A program made the translations under genes and the position numbers. 64,000 bases of DNA from CAWDZK01 sp963807005 (GTDB lineage: Bacteria; Actinomycetota; Actinomycetes; JACCUZ01). Each line of letters starts with the position of its first letter. Position 1 is the first letter of the stretch. The notes beneath the pieces were generated by a model. That model had not been told where the DNA came from, made no database searches, and saw nothing but the letters and a program-made list of their open reading frames with translations. The DNA lies in NCBI GenBank assembly GCA_963807005.1, contig CAWDZK010000006.1:806001-870000 (forward strand), in the 5' to 3' direction. This document shows positions 23,267-32,504 of the stretch, piece by piece.

Positions 23267-24190
23267 TCACCAGGCGCGCAGCCCCCAGCTGAGCTGGTGC
23301 TCCGCCCCCGGAGCGAGGACCACCAGGTCCTCGCCGGAGCGGAACGACCCCGGCGGGCAGGACATCGGCTCCACCGCCAGTGCGGTACGACGGCGGCCGG
23401 CGGCCAGCGTGTCGCCGGTGAACGCCTGCAGCCACCGCGTGGTCGGACCGCCCCGCAGCTCGACCCCGGACCCGTCGGGGTCCTCGACGCGGACCCGGAC
23501 CCAGCCGTCCTCGCCGGCCACCAGGTCGACGTAGGCCGTGTCCAGCACCCGGTCGCCGACCGTCGCCCCGGCCCGGAAGTCGTACGGCGTACCGGCGACG
23601 TCCTCGCGGCCGACCGGGTTGCCCCGCTCGTCGACGAGCAGGCGGGTCCGGGCCGGCAACGTGAGCGTCACGTCGTCCACCCGGCCGGCCGTGGTGACCA
23701 GGTACGGGTGCTGGCCCACGCCGTACGGCGCGCGGTCGGGGCCGTCGTTGCGGGCCCGCAGCTCGACCGACAAGCCGTCGCCGTCGAGTCGGTAGGTGGC
23801 CGACACCCGCAGCAGGAACGGGTACCCCGGGGTCGGCCACACCGTCGTCGACAGCGTCACCGAGGAGGCCTGCTGGTCGGCGACCTCCCACCCGAGCCAC
23901 CGCACCAGGCCGTGGATGGCGTTGTGCTTGGCCACCTCGGTCAGCGGCAGCTGGCGGTCGGCGCCGTCCCAGGTGTAGGCGCCGTCGGCCACCCGGTTCG
24001 GCCACGGCACCAGGACCTGGCCGCGGCTGCCGTCCGGGAGGTCGGCGACGTCCCAGCCCTGGACGACCGGGCGGTCGCCCACGTCGTAGCGGCGCAGCGT
24101 CGCGCCCACCTCGGTCACGACCGCGACCTGGTCGCCGTGCCGGATCTCGTGCTGCGCCCCGGTCGGGGGCAGCGGGATGTCAGGGGGCAT
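23267..24190 (-). CDS. aldose 1-epimerase family protein
   Basis: This 307-residue galactose-mutarotase-like beta-sandwich has catalytic His residues in HNAIHGLVRW and GVGQHPY and the catalytic Glu in LAVEPMSCP. It interconverts anomers of an aldose; the sugar is not identifiable. It follows the MFS gene on the same strand after 24 bases, so the two are probably co-transcribed and the transporter might be functionally linked. Confidence 0.9.
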   Translation of the reverse strand: MPPDIPLPPTGAQHEIRHGDQVAVVTEVGATLRRYDVGDRPVVQGWDVADLPDGSRGQVLVPWPNRVADGAYTWDGADRQLPLTEVAKHNAIHGLVRWLGWEVADQQASSVTLSTTVWPTPGYPFLLRVSATYRLDGDGLSVELRARNDGPDRAPYGVGQHPYLVTTAGRVDDVTLTLPARTRLLVDERGNPVGREDVAGTPYDFRAGATVGDRVLDTAYVDLVAGEDGWVRVRVEDPDGSGVELRGGPTTRWLQAFTGDTLAAGRRRTALAVEPMSCPPGSFRSGEDLVVLAPGAEHQLSWGLRAW

Positions 24191-24214
24191 GGCGCGACCG
24201 TACTCAGGGCCCGG

Positions 24215-25441
24215 TCAGCCGACGGCGGCCACCTCGCGCTCCGGGTCACGGAAGGTGACGACGCCGGGCACGAGCAGCACGGCGTACGTGGTGAGCAGCA
24301 GCACGACGGCGGCGAACACACCGACGGTCGTCACCCCGATCGCGGTCGCCACGACGGGAGCCACCACCAGACCGACCGGGTCGAGGGCGAAGGTCGCCAT
24401 CTGCTCCACGGAGAACACCCGGCCCTGGATGGCGGTCGGGTAGGACCGCTGCAGCGACGAGAACCACAGCACGGCGAAGATCGAGATCCCGGCCCAGGCC
24501 ACGACCGTCACGGCGGCGTAGAGCAGGAGCGGCACGTCGACGGCGAGGCAGAGCATGACCGCCGCCATCGGCGCGACGGCGTTCATCGCCACCAGCCCCT
24601 CTCGCCGGGGGCGGAGCCGGAGCGCGACGAGCGAGCCGATGATCATCCCGGCCGGCACGCACGCCGCCAGCACTCCGTAGGCGCCGGACCCGTACCGATG
24701 CGCCGCCACCAGTGGAGTGAGGACCCGCATGGGCGCGAAGGCGAGCATGACCTGCACGGTCCCTTGCAGCATCACCACGGCGACCCACGGCTTGCGCCAC
24801 ACGACCGCGAGGCCCTCGCGCGCCTCATGCAGCCCTTCGAGCAGCCCGCCGGGCGCCTGCTCGGCGGCCGAGGGCAGCGCGATCAGCAGCAGCGTCGCGA
24901 GGCTGATCGCGTACGTCGTCGCGTCGACCAGCAGGGCGGGACGGGAGCCCACGGTGGCCACCAGCAGGCCGCCCAGGCCGGTGCCCAGGAGCAGGCCGAC
25001 CCGGTTGGTGGCCTGCACGACGGCGTTCACCTCGCGCAACCGCTCGGGCGGGATGATCTGGGGGAGCGCGGCCCGGTACGCGGGCTGGAACAGCGCGACG
25101 CCGCAGCCCTCGAGCACCGCGAACGCCGCCAGCAGCCCGACCGGGGTCGACGCGGGGGACAGGGCGTACCCGAGCACGGCGACCAGGCGGAGGACGTCGG
25201 AGACCGCCATCACGGCCGTCCGGGAGTAGCGGTCTGCCACCACCCCGCCGGCGAGCAGGGTCAGGGCCATCGCTGCGGAGTCAGCCGCGAGGACGATGCC
25301 CAGCGCTCCCGCACCGTGGGTCCGGACGAGCAGCGTCGCCAGCGCCACGACGGTCAGGCCGTGCCCGACCGTGTTCACCGCCTGGCCGGCCCACAGCAGC
25401 GCGAACCGACGGTCCCTCATCAGCTCGCGCACGCCGGTCAT
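24215..25441 (-). CDS. MFS transporter (MFS_3 / enterobactin-exporter-like)
   Basis: This 408-residue protein has about 12 transmembrane segments. Loop 2-3 carries the MFS motif GGVVADRYSRTAVM. The second half begins after a short cytoplasmic linker (EGLHEAREGLAVVWRKP), typical of the EntS-like MFS_3 group. Substrate unknown. ATG at 25441 chosen from the MxxxRELMRDRRFALLWAGQ start typical of the family. Divergent from the ECF sigma gene across a 138-base region holding an inverted repeat. Confidence 0.88.
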   Translation of the reverse strand: MTGVRELMRDRRFALLWAGQAVNTVGHGLTVVALATLLVRTHGAGALGIVLAADSAAMALTLLAGGVVADRYSRTAVMAVSDVLRLVAVLGYALSPASTPVGLLAAFAVLEGCGVALFQPAYRAALPQIIPPERLREVNAVVQATNRVGLLLGTGLGGLLVATVGSRPALLVDATTYAISLATLLLIALPSAAEQAPGGLLEGLHEAREGLAVVWRKPWVAVVMLQGTVQVMLAFAPMRVLTPLVAAHRYGSGAYGVLAACVPAGMIIGSLVALRLRPRREGLVAMNAVAPMAAVMLCLAVDVPLLLYAAVTVVAWAGISIFAVLWFSSLQRSYPTAIQGRVFSVEQMATFALDPVGLVVAPVVATAIGVTTVGVFAAVVLLLTTYAVLLVPGVVTFRDPEREVAAVG

Positions 25442-25475
25442 GATGGCGCGCCGGCGCCCTCCCGCGCGCCCGGAT

Positions 25476-25527
25476 TCCCGGCGGGAAAGGGTGGGCCGAC
25501 CGGTGGTGCAACCTTTTCCCGCCGGGA
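25476..25527. repeat. inverted repeat between divergent MFS and ECF sigma genes
   Basis: The left arm TCCCGGCGGGAAAGG (25476-25490) pairs with CCTTTTCCCGCCGGGA (25512-25527), 15 bp with one bulged T and a 21-base spacer. It may be an operator for one of the two flanking genes or a structural repeat. No copy is seen elsewhere in this window. Confidence 0.6.
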
Positions 25528-25579
25528 CGGGTCGGGTGGTCGGACGAGGAGGTAGTGACGTGACGAGCACGGGGACCCG

Positions 25580-26152
25580 GTGAGGCGCGAGCGCCCGGAC
25601 GACGGGCTGCGCGAGCTGTACGAGGGCTGCCACGCGCGGCTGGTCGGCCAGCTCTTCGCGGTCACCGGTGACTACGGGGCCGCCCAGGACGCCGTCCAGG
25701 AGGCGTTCATCCGCGCGATCAACGCGCCCGGGCGGCTGGCCGGCGTCGACAACCCCGAGGCCTGGCTGCGCACCGTCGCGCTGAACGCCGCCCGCAGCCG
25801 ATGGCGGCGGCTGCGGCGCGGCGACGTGCTGCTGGGCATCGGCCGGCCGGCCCGCTCCGACGCGTTCCACCAGCCGGAGCTCACGCCGGACCGGGTGGCC
25901 CTCGTGGCGGCCCTCCGGCAGCTCTCGGCCGGCCAGCGCGAGGCGCTGGCCCTGCACTACATCGCCGACCTGCCCGTCGCCGAGGTCGCTGCCGCCCTGA
26001 ACGTCCCGGAGGGGACCGTGAAGGCCCGGCTGTCCCGCGGCCGCACCCGCCTGGCCGAGCTGCTCGACGACGATCCGGACGCGCAGCGCGACCCCCCATC
26101 CCGCCAGAGGACTCGATCGCAGACGGAGGTGACCGGCCGTGCGCGACCTTGA
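25580..26152 (+). CDS. ECF RNA polymerase sigma factor
   Basis: This 190-residue sigma-70-family ECF factor has region 2 at about 12-80 (LYEGCHARLVGQLFAVTGDYGAAQDAVQEAFIRAI) and region 4 at about 108-160 (LSAGQREALALHYIADLPVAEVAAALNVPEGTVKARLSRGR). GTG start. It overlaps the next gene by 14 bases, whose single-TM product is its likely regulator. The C-terminal 25 residues are polar and unusual. Its own target promoters are not identifiable. Confidence 0.92.
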   Translation: MRRERPDDGLRELYEGCHARLVGQLFAVTGDYGAAQDAVQEAFIRAINAPGRLAGVDNPEAWLRTVALNAARSRWRRLRRGDVLLGIGRPARSDAFHQPELTPDRVALVAALRQLSAGQREALALHYIADLPVAEVAAALNVPEGTVKARLSRGRTRLAELLDDDPDAQRDPPSRQRTRSQTEVTGRARP

Positions 26153-27410
26153 CGAGTCCGTGCTCGACGACCGGCTGAAGGACCTGGCGCGTACCGCGGC
26201 CGGCGGTCCCGCCCTGCCCTACCAGCACGTGGTGGGCCGGGCCCGGGCCCGCCGCCGGGCGCACGCGGTCGCTGCCGCCGGTCTGGCCGCCACCGTGGTG
26301 CTCGTGGCCGGGGTGGCCCTGCGCCCGGGCACCGAGACGGCCGCACCGCTCCCGGCGGACTCGCCGACCGCGACCGTGACCGGCAGCCAGGTCCCGCCGG
26401 CCGTGGACGGCCAGGTCACCGACCTGGTCGAGCTCCCCAGCGGTCATCTCGCGCTGCTCTACGGGCAGTGCCCCTCCGGCCGCGAGCTCTGCCGGCCGCA
26501 CGTGTACCTGTCCCAGGACGGGGGCACCTCGTGGGCGGACCGGATCGACCTGGACGGCGGTGCCGGCCGCACCCGGCTCGGCGTGCGCGGACCTGGGGAG
26601 TTCGACGTCTCGGCCGCGGGTGACGTGGCGGTGCTCGACGACGAGCCGGCCCGGGGCTCCGGTACGGCCGACAAGGTCGGCGGTGTCCTCGTCGACGACG
26701 GGAACGCCATGGGGTCCTACGACACCGACCGGCAGCGCGGACTCGCCCCCATCGACCGGGGATCGACGCCGGTGCCGCGCGACGACCTCCTCGAGCCCGT
26801 CCATGACATCGTGACTGCGCGCGGCGGCGAGGTCCGGGTCGTGGAGTACGACCAGGTGCACTCGCTGACCGCGGCCGACACAGTCACGCGTACCGCGGCT
26901 CGGGACGGGCTCCTCGTCGGGACGGCCACCGACGGGAAGACGCTGGTCAGCCGCAACCTGGGCGACCAGTGGATGGTGGTGCCCACCCTGCACGGAACTG
27001 CGCACCAGGGCGCGGTGCTGCGGCAGGGTCGCGAGGGTCTGGTCCAGCTCGGTTTCGGCGCCTGGGACGAAGCGGCGGCCGCCGACCCCCTGACCGAGCT
27101 GCAGGTCTCGGCGGGGGAGACCCTCGGCTGGACGACCCACCAGGTCACCACCCCCGGCGCCGGCTCGGCGACCCTGGTGACCGCGGTCCCGGTCGGCGAC
27201 GGCACCTTCGCCGCCGTCGACGCCGACGGCATCCTCTACCGGTCCGACGACGGCGGCGTCTTCCGCCGCGACCCGGCGAGCCGGCGCGGCACCGTCAGCC
27301 GGCTCGGCGGGCACCTCGGGCAGGCCTGGGCGCTCACGTCGAACTCCCAGCTGTGGCTGCGCACGGCGGCGACGAACGGCGAGTGGCGACCCCTCACCCT
27401 GCCGGAGTGA
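26139..27410 (+). CDS. single-pass membrane protein with Asp-box propeller, probable sigma-factor partner
   Basis: In this 423-residue protein, residues 1-40 are cytoplasmic with a short acidic helix (DESVLDDRLKDLARTA). A transmembrane segment lies at about 42-62, and the remaining 350 residues are extracytoplasmic and beta-rich. The Asp-box motif SQDGGTSW (about 128-135) and later NLGDQWMV and SDDGGVFRR suggest a BNR/sialidase-like propeller. The 14-base overlap with the sigma gene suggests an anti-sigma or sensor role, though no zinc-anti-sigma HxxxCxxC motif is present. Inference only. Confidence 0.75.
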   Translation: MRDLDESVLDDRLKDLARTAAGGPALPYQHVVGRARARRRAHAVAAAGLAATVVLVAGVALRPGTETAAPLPADSPTATVTGSQVPPAVDGQVTDLVELPSGHLALLYGQCPSGRELCRPHVYLSQDGGTSWADRIDLDGGAGRTRLGVRGPGEFDVSAAGDVAVLDDEPARGSGTADKVGGVLVDDGNAMGSYDTDRQRGLAPIDRGSTPVPRDDLLEPVHDIVTARGGEVRVVEYDQVHSLTAADTVTRTAARDGLLVGTATDGKTLVSRNLGDQWMVVPTLHGTAHQGAVLRQGREGLVQLGFGAWDEAAAADPLTELQVSAGETLGWTTHQVTTPGAGSATLVTAVPVGDGTFAAVDADGILYRSDDGGVFRRDPASRRGTVSRLGGHLGQAWALTSNSQLWLRTAATNGEWRPLTLPE

Positions 27411-27428
27411 CGAGCGCCGGTGGCCGTG

Positions 27429-28853
27429 TCAGCCTGACAGCACCGGGCTCACGAGCGCCCAGGCCGGCCCGGCCGCCAGGCCGAGCAGCACGCTGGCGGC
27501 CGCCGCGACCACGGCGCTGGCCGTAGCCCACGGCCGGAGCTCGACGGCACCCGGTGAGCTGCGCCCGACCGGCGCGTCGCGGCTGAAGACCGGGGCCACC
27601 CAGCGCAGGTAGTAGAAGAGGCTCAGGACGGTGTTGGCGACGACGGCGACCGCCAGCCAGGGGCTCCCGCCGTCCCACGCCGCGGCGGTGACCGTCACCT
27701 TCCCGGCGAACACCGCGGTGGGGGGCGTGCCGACCAGGCCGAGCAGGGCCACCACCAGCGCCCCGGCCAGCCACGGACGGGAGCCAGCGAGCCCGCGGTA
27801 GCTCGCGAGGTCGCGACGACCCGGGAGCGCGGACGTGACGGCGAACGCCGCCAGGTTGGTGACCGTGTAGGCCGCCAGGTAGAGCAGCAGCGACGGCAGC
27901 GCCAGACCGGTCCGGCCGGCGACCGCGACGGGGACCAGGAGGTAGCCGACCTGGCTGACGGTGGACCAGCCGAGCAGCCGGCGCGGGTCGTCCTGGGCGA
28001 ACGCCGCCAGGTTGCCGAGCGTCATGCTGACGACCGCCAGCACGCCGACCAGGGGCCGGGCGTCGACCGGGTCCGGGAGCGACTCGACCAGGCGGTAGAC
28101 CGCGACCAGGGCACCGACCTTCGGCACCGAGGTGAGGAACGCCGCGGCGGCCCCGCCCGCTCCCTGGGCCGCGTCCGGCACCCAGAAGTGGCCGGGCACG
28201 GCACCGGCCTTGAACATCAGTCCGCCGAGCACGGCGGCGACGCCGACCAGTGACGCTCCCGTCGGGACGTCGCCGAGCTGCTCCGACAGCGCCGCGTAGG
28301 TCGTCCGGCCGGCCAGGCCGTAGAGCAGCGTGACGCCGAGCATCATCGTGATGCCGAGCAGGGCGCCCAGCAGGTAGGTCTTCATCGCCGCCTCGGCGGC
28401 AGCCGCGGTGCGGGACAGCCCGATGAGCCCGTACAGCGGGATGCTGGCGAGCAGGAAACCGACCACGAGCACCAGCAGGTCGCTCGCCCCCGCCAGCACG
28501 GTGGCCCCCGCGGTCCCGAGCAGCAGCAGCGAGTAGGTCTCGCTCTCCCGGGGGTCGCCGGCCAGCTCGTCGACCCCCAGCCCGATCACGAGCAGGCAGG
28601 CGAGCACCGCGACGAGGCGGGCGACGCCGGTGGCGGTGTCGACGGTGAAGGTCCCGTCCCACACCGAGCGGGGAGCGTCCCGCAGGGGGACGGCCGCGGC
28701 GACGGCCGCCGCGACCAGCGCGGCCGCCGCGACGGTTCGCGCCAACCACTGCCGGTCCCGCGGCAGGAACGACCCGGTCAGCAGCGCGGCGAGGGCGCCG
28801 GCCAGCAGGAAGATCTCCGGCAGCAGCGCCAGCGGGTCCTCGTTCATCCCCAT
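27429..28853 (-). CDS. nuoN: NuoN-like subunit of complex-I-type proton-translocating module
   Basis: This is a 474-residue polytopic antiporter-like subunit. The TM7 lysine region is present (GLMFKAGAVPGHFWVPDAAQGA), and the broken-helix GWSTVSQVGY is conserved. The position of the conserved TM5 glutamate appears to be Leu134 (LLVLVVGFLLASIPLYGLIG), unlike canonical NuoN, which has GLELQ. It is the last gene of the nuo-like operon, starting 2 bases after the nuoM stop. It is convergent with the sigma-partner gene. Confidence 0.87.
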   Translation of the reverse strand: MGMNEDPLALLPEIFLLAGALAALLTGSFLPRDRQWLARTVAAAALVAAAVAAAVPLRDAPRSVWDGTFTVDTATGVARLVAVLACLLVIGLGVDELAGDPRESETYSLLLLGTAGATVLAGASDLLVLVVGFLLASIPLYGLIGLSRTAAAAEAAMKTYLLGALLGITMMLGVTLLYGLAGRTTYAALSEQLGDVPTGASLVGVAAVLGGLMFKAGAVPGHFWVPDAAQGAGGAAAAFLTSVPKVGALVAVYRLVESLPDPVDARPLVGVLAVVSMTLGNLAAFAQDDPRRLLGWSTVSQVGYLLVPVAVAGRTGLALPSLLLYLAAYTVTNLAAFAVTSALPGRRDLASYRGLAGSRPWLAGALVVALLGLVGTPPTAVFAGKVTVTAAAWDGGSPWLAVAVVANTVLSLFYYLRWVAPVFSRDAPVGRSSPGAVELRPWATASAVVAAAASVLLGLAAGPAWALVSPVLSG

Positions 28854-28855
28854 CG

Positions 28856-30346
28856 TCAGCGCGCCACCGCGTCGACCACGCTGCGGGCGGCGGGCTCGAT
28901 GACGCTGAGCAGCGGCCGGGGCACGACTCCGACGAGCAGCGACAGGAGCAGGAGGGAGCCGATCGCGGTCGTCTCGGTGCGGCCGAGGTCGGTGAAGCCC
29001 ACGGCGGCTCCTCGGGTGGGGCCGGTGAGCAGCTGCTGGATCGCGCGGAGGAACAGGGCCGCCGTCACCAGGATGCCCAGCAGGGCAGGCGCTGCCCAGG
29101 CGGTGACGGCAACGCTGCCGGTGAACACCTGGAACTCGGCGATGAAGCCGGAGAAGGCCGGCAACCCGAGCGATGCGAAGGCGCCGACCGCGAACAGGCC
29201 GGCGAACCGTGGCGCGGGTCCGGCCAGGCCGCCGTAGCTGCCCATCTCGTAGCTGCCGGCCCGTCGGTGCAGGACACCGGCCAGCAGGAAGAGCGCGGCG
29301 GTGATGAGCCCGTGGCTCACCATCTGCGTCACGGCGCCGGTGACGGCGACCTCCCGCGCCTGGGCGTCGCTACGGCTGACCAGCCCGGCGGCGCCGACCG
29401 CGAGCACGACGTAGCCCATGTGGTTGACCGAGGTGTACGCAACCATCCGCTTGAGGTCGGTCTGCGCCAGCGCGACGAGCGCACCGTAGATGACCGAGAC
29501 GAGGCCCACCGCCAGGACCACCCAGGCCCAGGCCCGCCAGGCGGACGGCAGCATCGGCATCGCGATGCGCACGAACCCGTAGGTGCCCATCTTCAGCAGG
29601 ACACCGGCCAGCACCGCGGACCCGACAGCGGGCGCGTCGGTGTGCGCCGGCGGCAGCCAGGTGTGGAACGGCACGGTCGGTGTCTTCACCGCCAGCCCGA
29701 GCAGGACTGCGGCCAGGACCAGCCCGCCCTGCACCCCGGCCGTCGCCGCCGGCGCCTCGGCTGCGAGCCGGACCATGTCGAAGGTGTGCGGCTCGGCAAG
29801 GACGTAGAGGCCGATGAAGCCCAGCAGCAGCGCCAGCGAGCCGAGGAACGTGTACAGGAAGAACTGGAGGGCCGACCGGGCCGCCCGCTCGCCGTGCCCC
29901 CAGCCCGCGATGACGAAGTACATCGCGACGATGGACAGGTCGAAGAAGACGAAGAACACGAGCAGGTCGGCGGCCACGAACAGGCCGAAGCAGGTGAACT
30001 GCAGGAACAGGAAGAGCGCGGCGAGCTGGCGGGGCCGCCGTCGCTCGTGCAGTGCGTAGACCGCGCACGCGACGAACACGACGGCGGTGAGCGCCACGAG
30101 CGGCAACGACAGCCCGTCGACGCCGACGTGGTAGCTGCTGTCGACCCCGGGTATCCACGCGACCTTCTGCTCGAACGCCAGCGCCCCGTCTGCCGGCGTC
30201 TCGTACGCGAGCCAGACGGCGACCACCGCCGCGAGGTCGACCAGCGTGACCGCCAGCCAGGACCAGTGGGCCACCCGGTCGGGGACCCGGGCGGCCGCGA
30301 GGACGGCCGCCGCGACCAACGGCAGGACGACGATCAGGGTCAGCAC
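28856..30346 (-). CDS. nuoM: NuoM-like subunit
   Basis: This 496-residue protein is well conserved with NuoM (VKTPTVPFHTWLPPAHTDAP, AGVLLKMGTYGFVR, YTSVNHMGYV). The TM5 carboxylate is Asp136 (FFVFFDLSIVAMYF) where canonical NuoM has Glu (FFELSLIPMY), a conservative but unusual change at a proton-channel residue. GTG start 2 bases after the nuoL stop. It is predicted to be one of three antiporter-like channels of the module. Confidence 0.92.
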   Translation of the reverse strand: MLTLIVVLPLVAAAVLAAARVPDRVAHWSWLAVTLVDLAAVVAVWLAYETPADGALAFEQKVAWIPGVDSSYHVGVDGLSLPLVALTAVVFVACAVYALHERRRPRQLAALFLFLQFTCFGLFVAADLLVFFVFFDLSIVAMYFVIAGWGHGERAARSALQFFLYTFLGSLALLLGFIGLYVLAEPHTFDMVRLAAEAPAATAGVQGGLVLAAVLLGLAVKTPTVPFHTWLPPAHTDAPAVGSAVLAGVLLKMGTYGFVRIAMPMLPSAWRAWAWVVLAVGLVSVIYGALVALAQTDLKRMVAYTSVNHMGYVVLAVGAAGLVSRSDAQAREVAVTGAVTQMVSHGLITAALFLLAGVLHRRAGSYEMGSYGGLAGPAPRFAGLFAVGAFASLGLPAFSGFIAEFQVFTGSVAVTAWAAPALLGILVTAALFLRAIQQLLTGPTRGAAVGFTDLGRTETTAIGSLLLLSLLVGVVPRPLLSVIEPAARSVVDAVAR

Positions 30347-30348
30347 GC

Positions 30349-32205
30349 TCAGCTCACCACCAGGAGGAGTACGGCGCCGGCGGCCAGCACGGCCAGCGCC
30401 TGCAGGTAGTACTGGTGCAGCTGGCCGGTCTGCGGACGCCGGGCGAGCGAGCCGAGCCGGCGGAAGCCGGCGCCGAGGGCCGCGACGCCGGCATCGACGG
30501 CTCCGTCGGCCCGGCCGGCCAGCCGGCCCAGTGCGAGCCCTCCCCACGCCACCCGGATGACCGCGGCGTCCAGGACGTGGTCGTCGAACCGGGCCAGCGA
30601 CTCGGCGAGCACCCGGACGGGCCGGACTGCTACCGCGTCGGTGAGCGATTCCAGCCGCAGCCAGTCGAGCGCCCATCGCGGCTCGGGCAGGCGCCAGCGG
30701 GCAACGGCCGCCAGCACCACGAGTGCCAGGACAGCCGAGACCGCAAGCTCGACCGGGCCGGCCGACGGCTCGGCCGGGACTCCGAGTCCGCGCTGCAGCG
30801 CGTCGCCCACCGGCGGCAGGGCGAGCACCCCGAGAACGGCGGCGCCGGCGGCGAGCACCACCAGCGGGGCCTGCTCCAGCCGGCCGATCCGCCGGGTGCC
30901 GTCGCCCGCCGTGTCCCAGTCCCGCTCGACCTCGCGACGCGCACCGTCGTCGACGCCACGCCAGACGACGAACAGCGCCTTGCCGGCGTAGGCCGCCGAC
31001 AGCGCGGCACCAGCCAGCGCCACGACGTACAGCGCCGGCGACTGCTCGCGAGCCCCCGCGAGCACTGCGTCCTTGGTCGCCCACAGCGAGAGCGGCACGA
31101 CCCCCGCCAGGGCGAGTGCTCCGACCCCGAACGCGACGCCGACCACCGGCCACCTCCGGGCGACCCCGCGCAGCCCGGCCAGCTGCTTGGTGCCCAGCGC
31201 CGACAGCCACGCACCGGCAGCAAGGAACAGCAGCGCCTTGGTCGCGGCGTGCGCGACCAGGTGGGCGGTGCCGCCCGCGACGGCCGAGGTGCCGGCGGCG
31301 AGGACCACGAAGCCGAGCTGGGCCGAGGTGGATGCTGCCAGCAGCTGCTTGAGGTCCCGCTGCGCGACCGCCACTGCGCCGAGCAGGACCGCGGTCGTCG
31401 CGCCGACCCAGGAGGCGGTGGTCGCCGCCCAGCCGGTGGCGGCGAGCAGCGGCGACACCCGCAGCAACAGGTAGCCGCCCATCGCCACCATGGCGGCCGA
31501 GTGCAGCAGGGCGCTCACCGGGCTGGGCCCTGCCATCGCCCGGGACAGCCAGAACGAGAACGGCAGCTGCGCGGCCTTGCCGAGCGCTGCCACCAGCACC
31601 CCGGCGGCCACCACGTCCCGCCAGCCGGGGCTGGCGGCCGGCAGCGCCGACAGCCCGAGCCCCGCACCGCCGGCGAGGGCCGCGCCGGCTGCCAGGTAGA
31701 GGCCCAGGTCGGCCGCGCGGGTGGTGAGGAACGCGGTGCCGCCGGCCGAGACGCGGTCGTCGTCGCGCCACCAGAAGCCGATCAGTGCGTACGACGTCGC
31801 ACCCATCACCTCCCAGCCGAGCAGCAGCGTCGGCAGCGTGGTGGCCGTCACCGTCACCATCACGGCTGCGGTGAACAGCAGCATCAGGCCGTGGAACCGG
31901 GCCCGCGCGGTGGTGATGTCGCCCGCTGCGAACACCAGCACCAGCAGCGTCACCGCCCCGACCGTCGACGCCACCACCGCCGCCAGGGTGTCGACGGCCA
32001 GCCCGAACGGCGCACCGGCGACGAAGGCCACCTCCACCCCCGGTACGCCGGCCGCGGCAGCGGCGACACCGGCCAGCAGCAGCACCGTCGACGCGGTGGC
32101 GACCGACAGCCACGGGGCGAGCCGGTCGGCGCGGCGGCCGGCCGTGCACAGCAGGCTGCCCGCGACCGCGGGCAGCAGGACGAGGAGCCAGAGGACGGCG
32201 CTCAT
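30349..32205 (-). CDS. nuoL: NuoL-like subunit
   Basis: This 618-residue protein is the largest antiporter-like subunit. It keeps Glu132 in LLLGWEVMGATSYALIG and Lys210 in LGKAAQLPFSFWLSRAMAGPSPVSALLHSAAMV. The C-terminal extension, corresponding to the lateral helix, is present (about 520-618). ATG overlaps the nuoK stop as ATGA. In complex I this subunit sits at the distal tip. Confidence 0.92.
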   Translation of the reverse strand: MSAVLWLLVLLPAVAGSLLCTAGRRADRLAPWLSVATASTVLLLAGVAAAAAGVPGVEVAFVAGAPFGLAVDTLAAVVASTVGAVTLLVLVFAAGDITTARARFHGLMLLFTAAVMVTVTATTLPTLLLGWEVMGATSYALIGFWWRDDDRVSAGGTAFLTTRAADLGLYLAAGAALAGGAGLGLSALPAASPGWRDVVAAGVLVAALGKAAQLPFSFWLSRAMAGPSPVSALLHSAAMVAMGGYLLLRVSPLLAATGWAATTASWVGATTAVLLGAVAVAQRDLKQLLAASTSAQLGFVVLAAGTSAVAGGTAHLVAHAATKALLFLAAGAWLSALGTKQLAGLRGVARRWPVVGVAFGVGALALAGVVPLSLWATKDAVLAGAREQSPALYVVALAGAALSAAYAGKALFVVWRGVDDGARREVERDWDTAGDGTRRIGRLEQAPLVVLAAGAAVLGVLALPPVGDALQRGLGVPAEPSAGPVELAVSAVLALVVLAAVARWRLPEPRWALDWLRLESLTDAVAVRPVRVLAESLARFDDHVLDAAVIRVAWGGLALGRLAGRADGAVDAGVAALGAGFRRLGSLARRPQTGQLHQYYLQALAVLAAGAVLLLVVS

Positions 32206-32504
32206 CCGGCGAGGTCCCCGGCCATGTCGGTCATGTCCGTGCCGCGGGACCGGTGCAGCAAGGTCGCCACCGCGAAGCCCATCGCCATCTCGACAGTCAT
32301 GGCGGCGATCACGACGAGCAGCAGCACCTGCCCGGTCGGGTCCGGCGCCAGGAACCACCACATGGCGGCGGCCGCGAGGACGACCGCGTTGATCATCAGC
32401 TCCAGGCCCATCATGACCATGACAACGACCTGCTGCGACAGGGCGCCGTACACGCCGACCGCGAACAGCGCGGCAGCGACGACCAGGACGGCCTCGAGGG
32501 TCAC
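32202..32504 (-). CDS. nuoK: NuoK-like subunit
   Basis: This 100-residue protein has three transmembrane helices. The two essential carboxylates, Glu35 (GLELMINAVVL) and Glu72 (AAMTVEMAMGFAVA), are conserved. It is methionine-rich between 28 and 48 compared with usual NuoK. The GTG start overlaps the nuoJ stop (GTGA) and the stop overlaps the nuoL start. Confidence 0.92.
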   Translation of the reverse strand: MTLEAVLVVAAALFAVGVYGALSQQVVVMVMMGLELMINAVVLAAAAMWWFLAPDPTGQVLLLVVIAAMTVEMAMGFAVATLLHRSRGTDMTDMAGDLAG

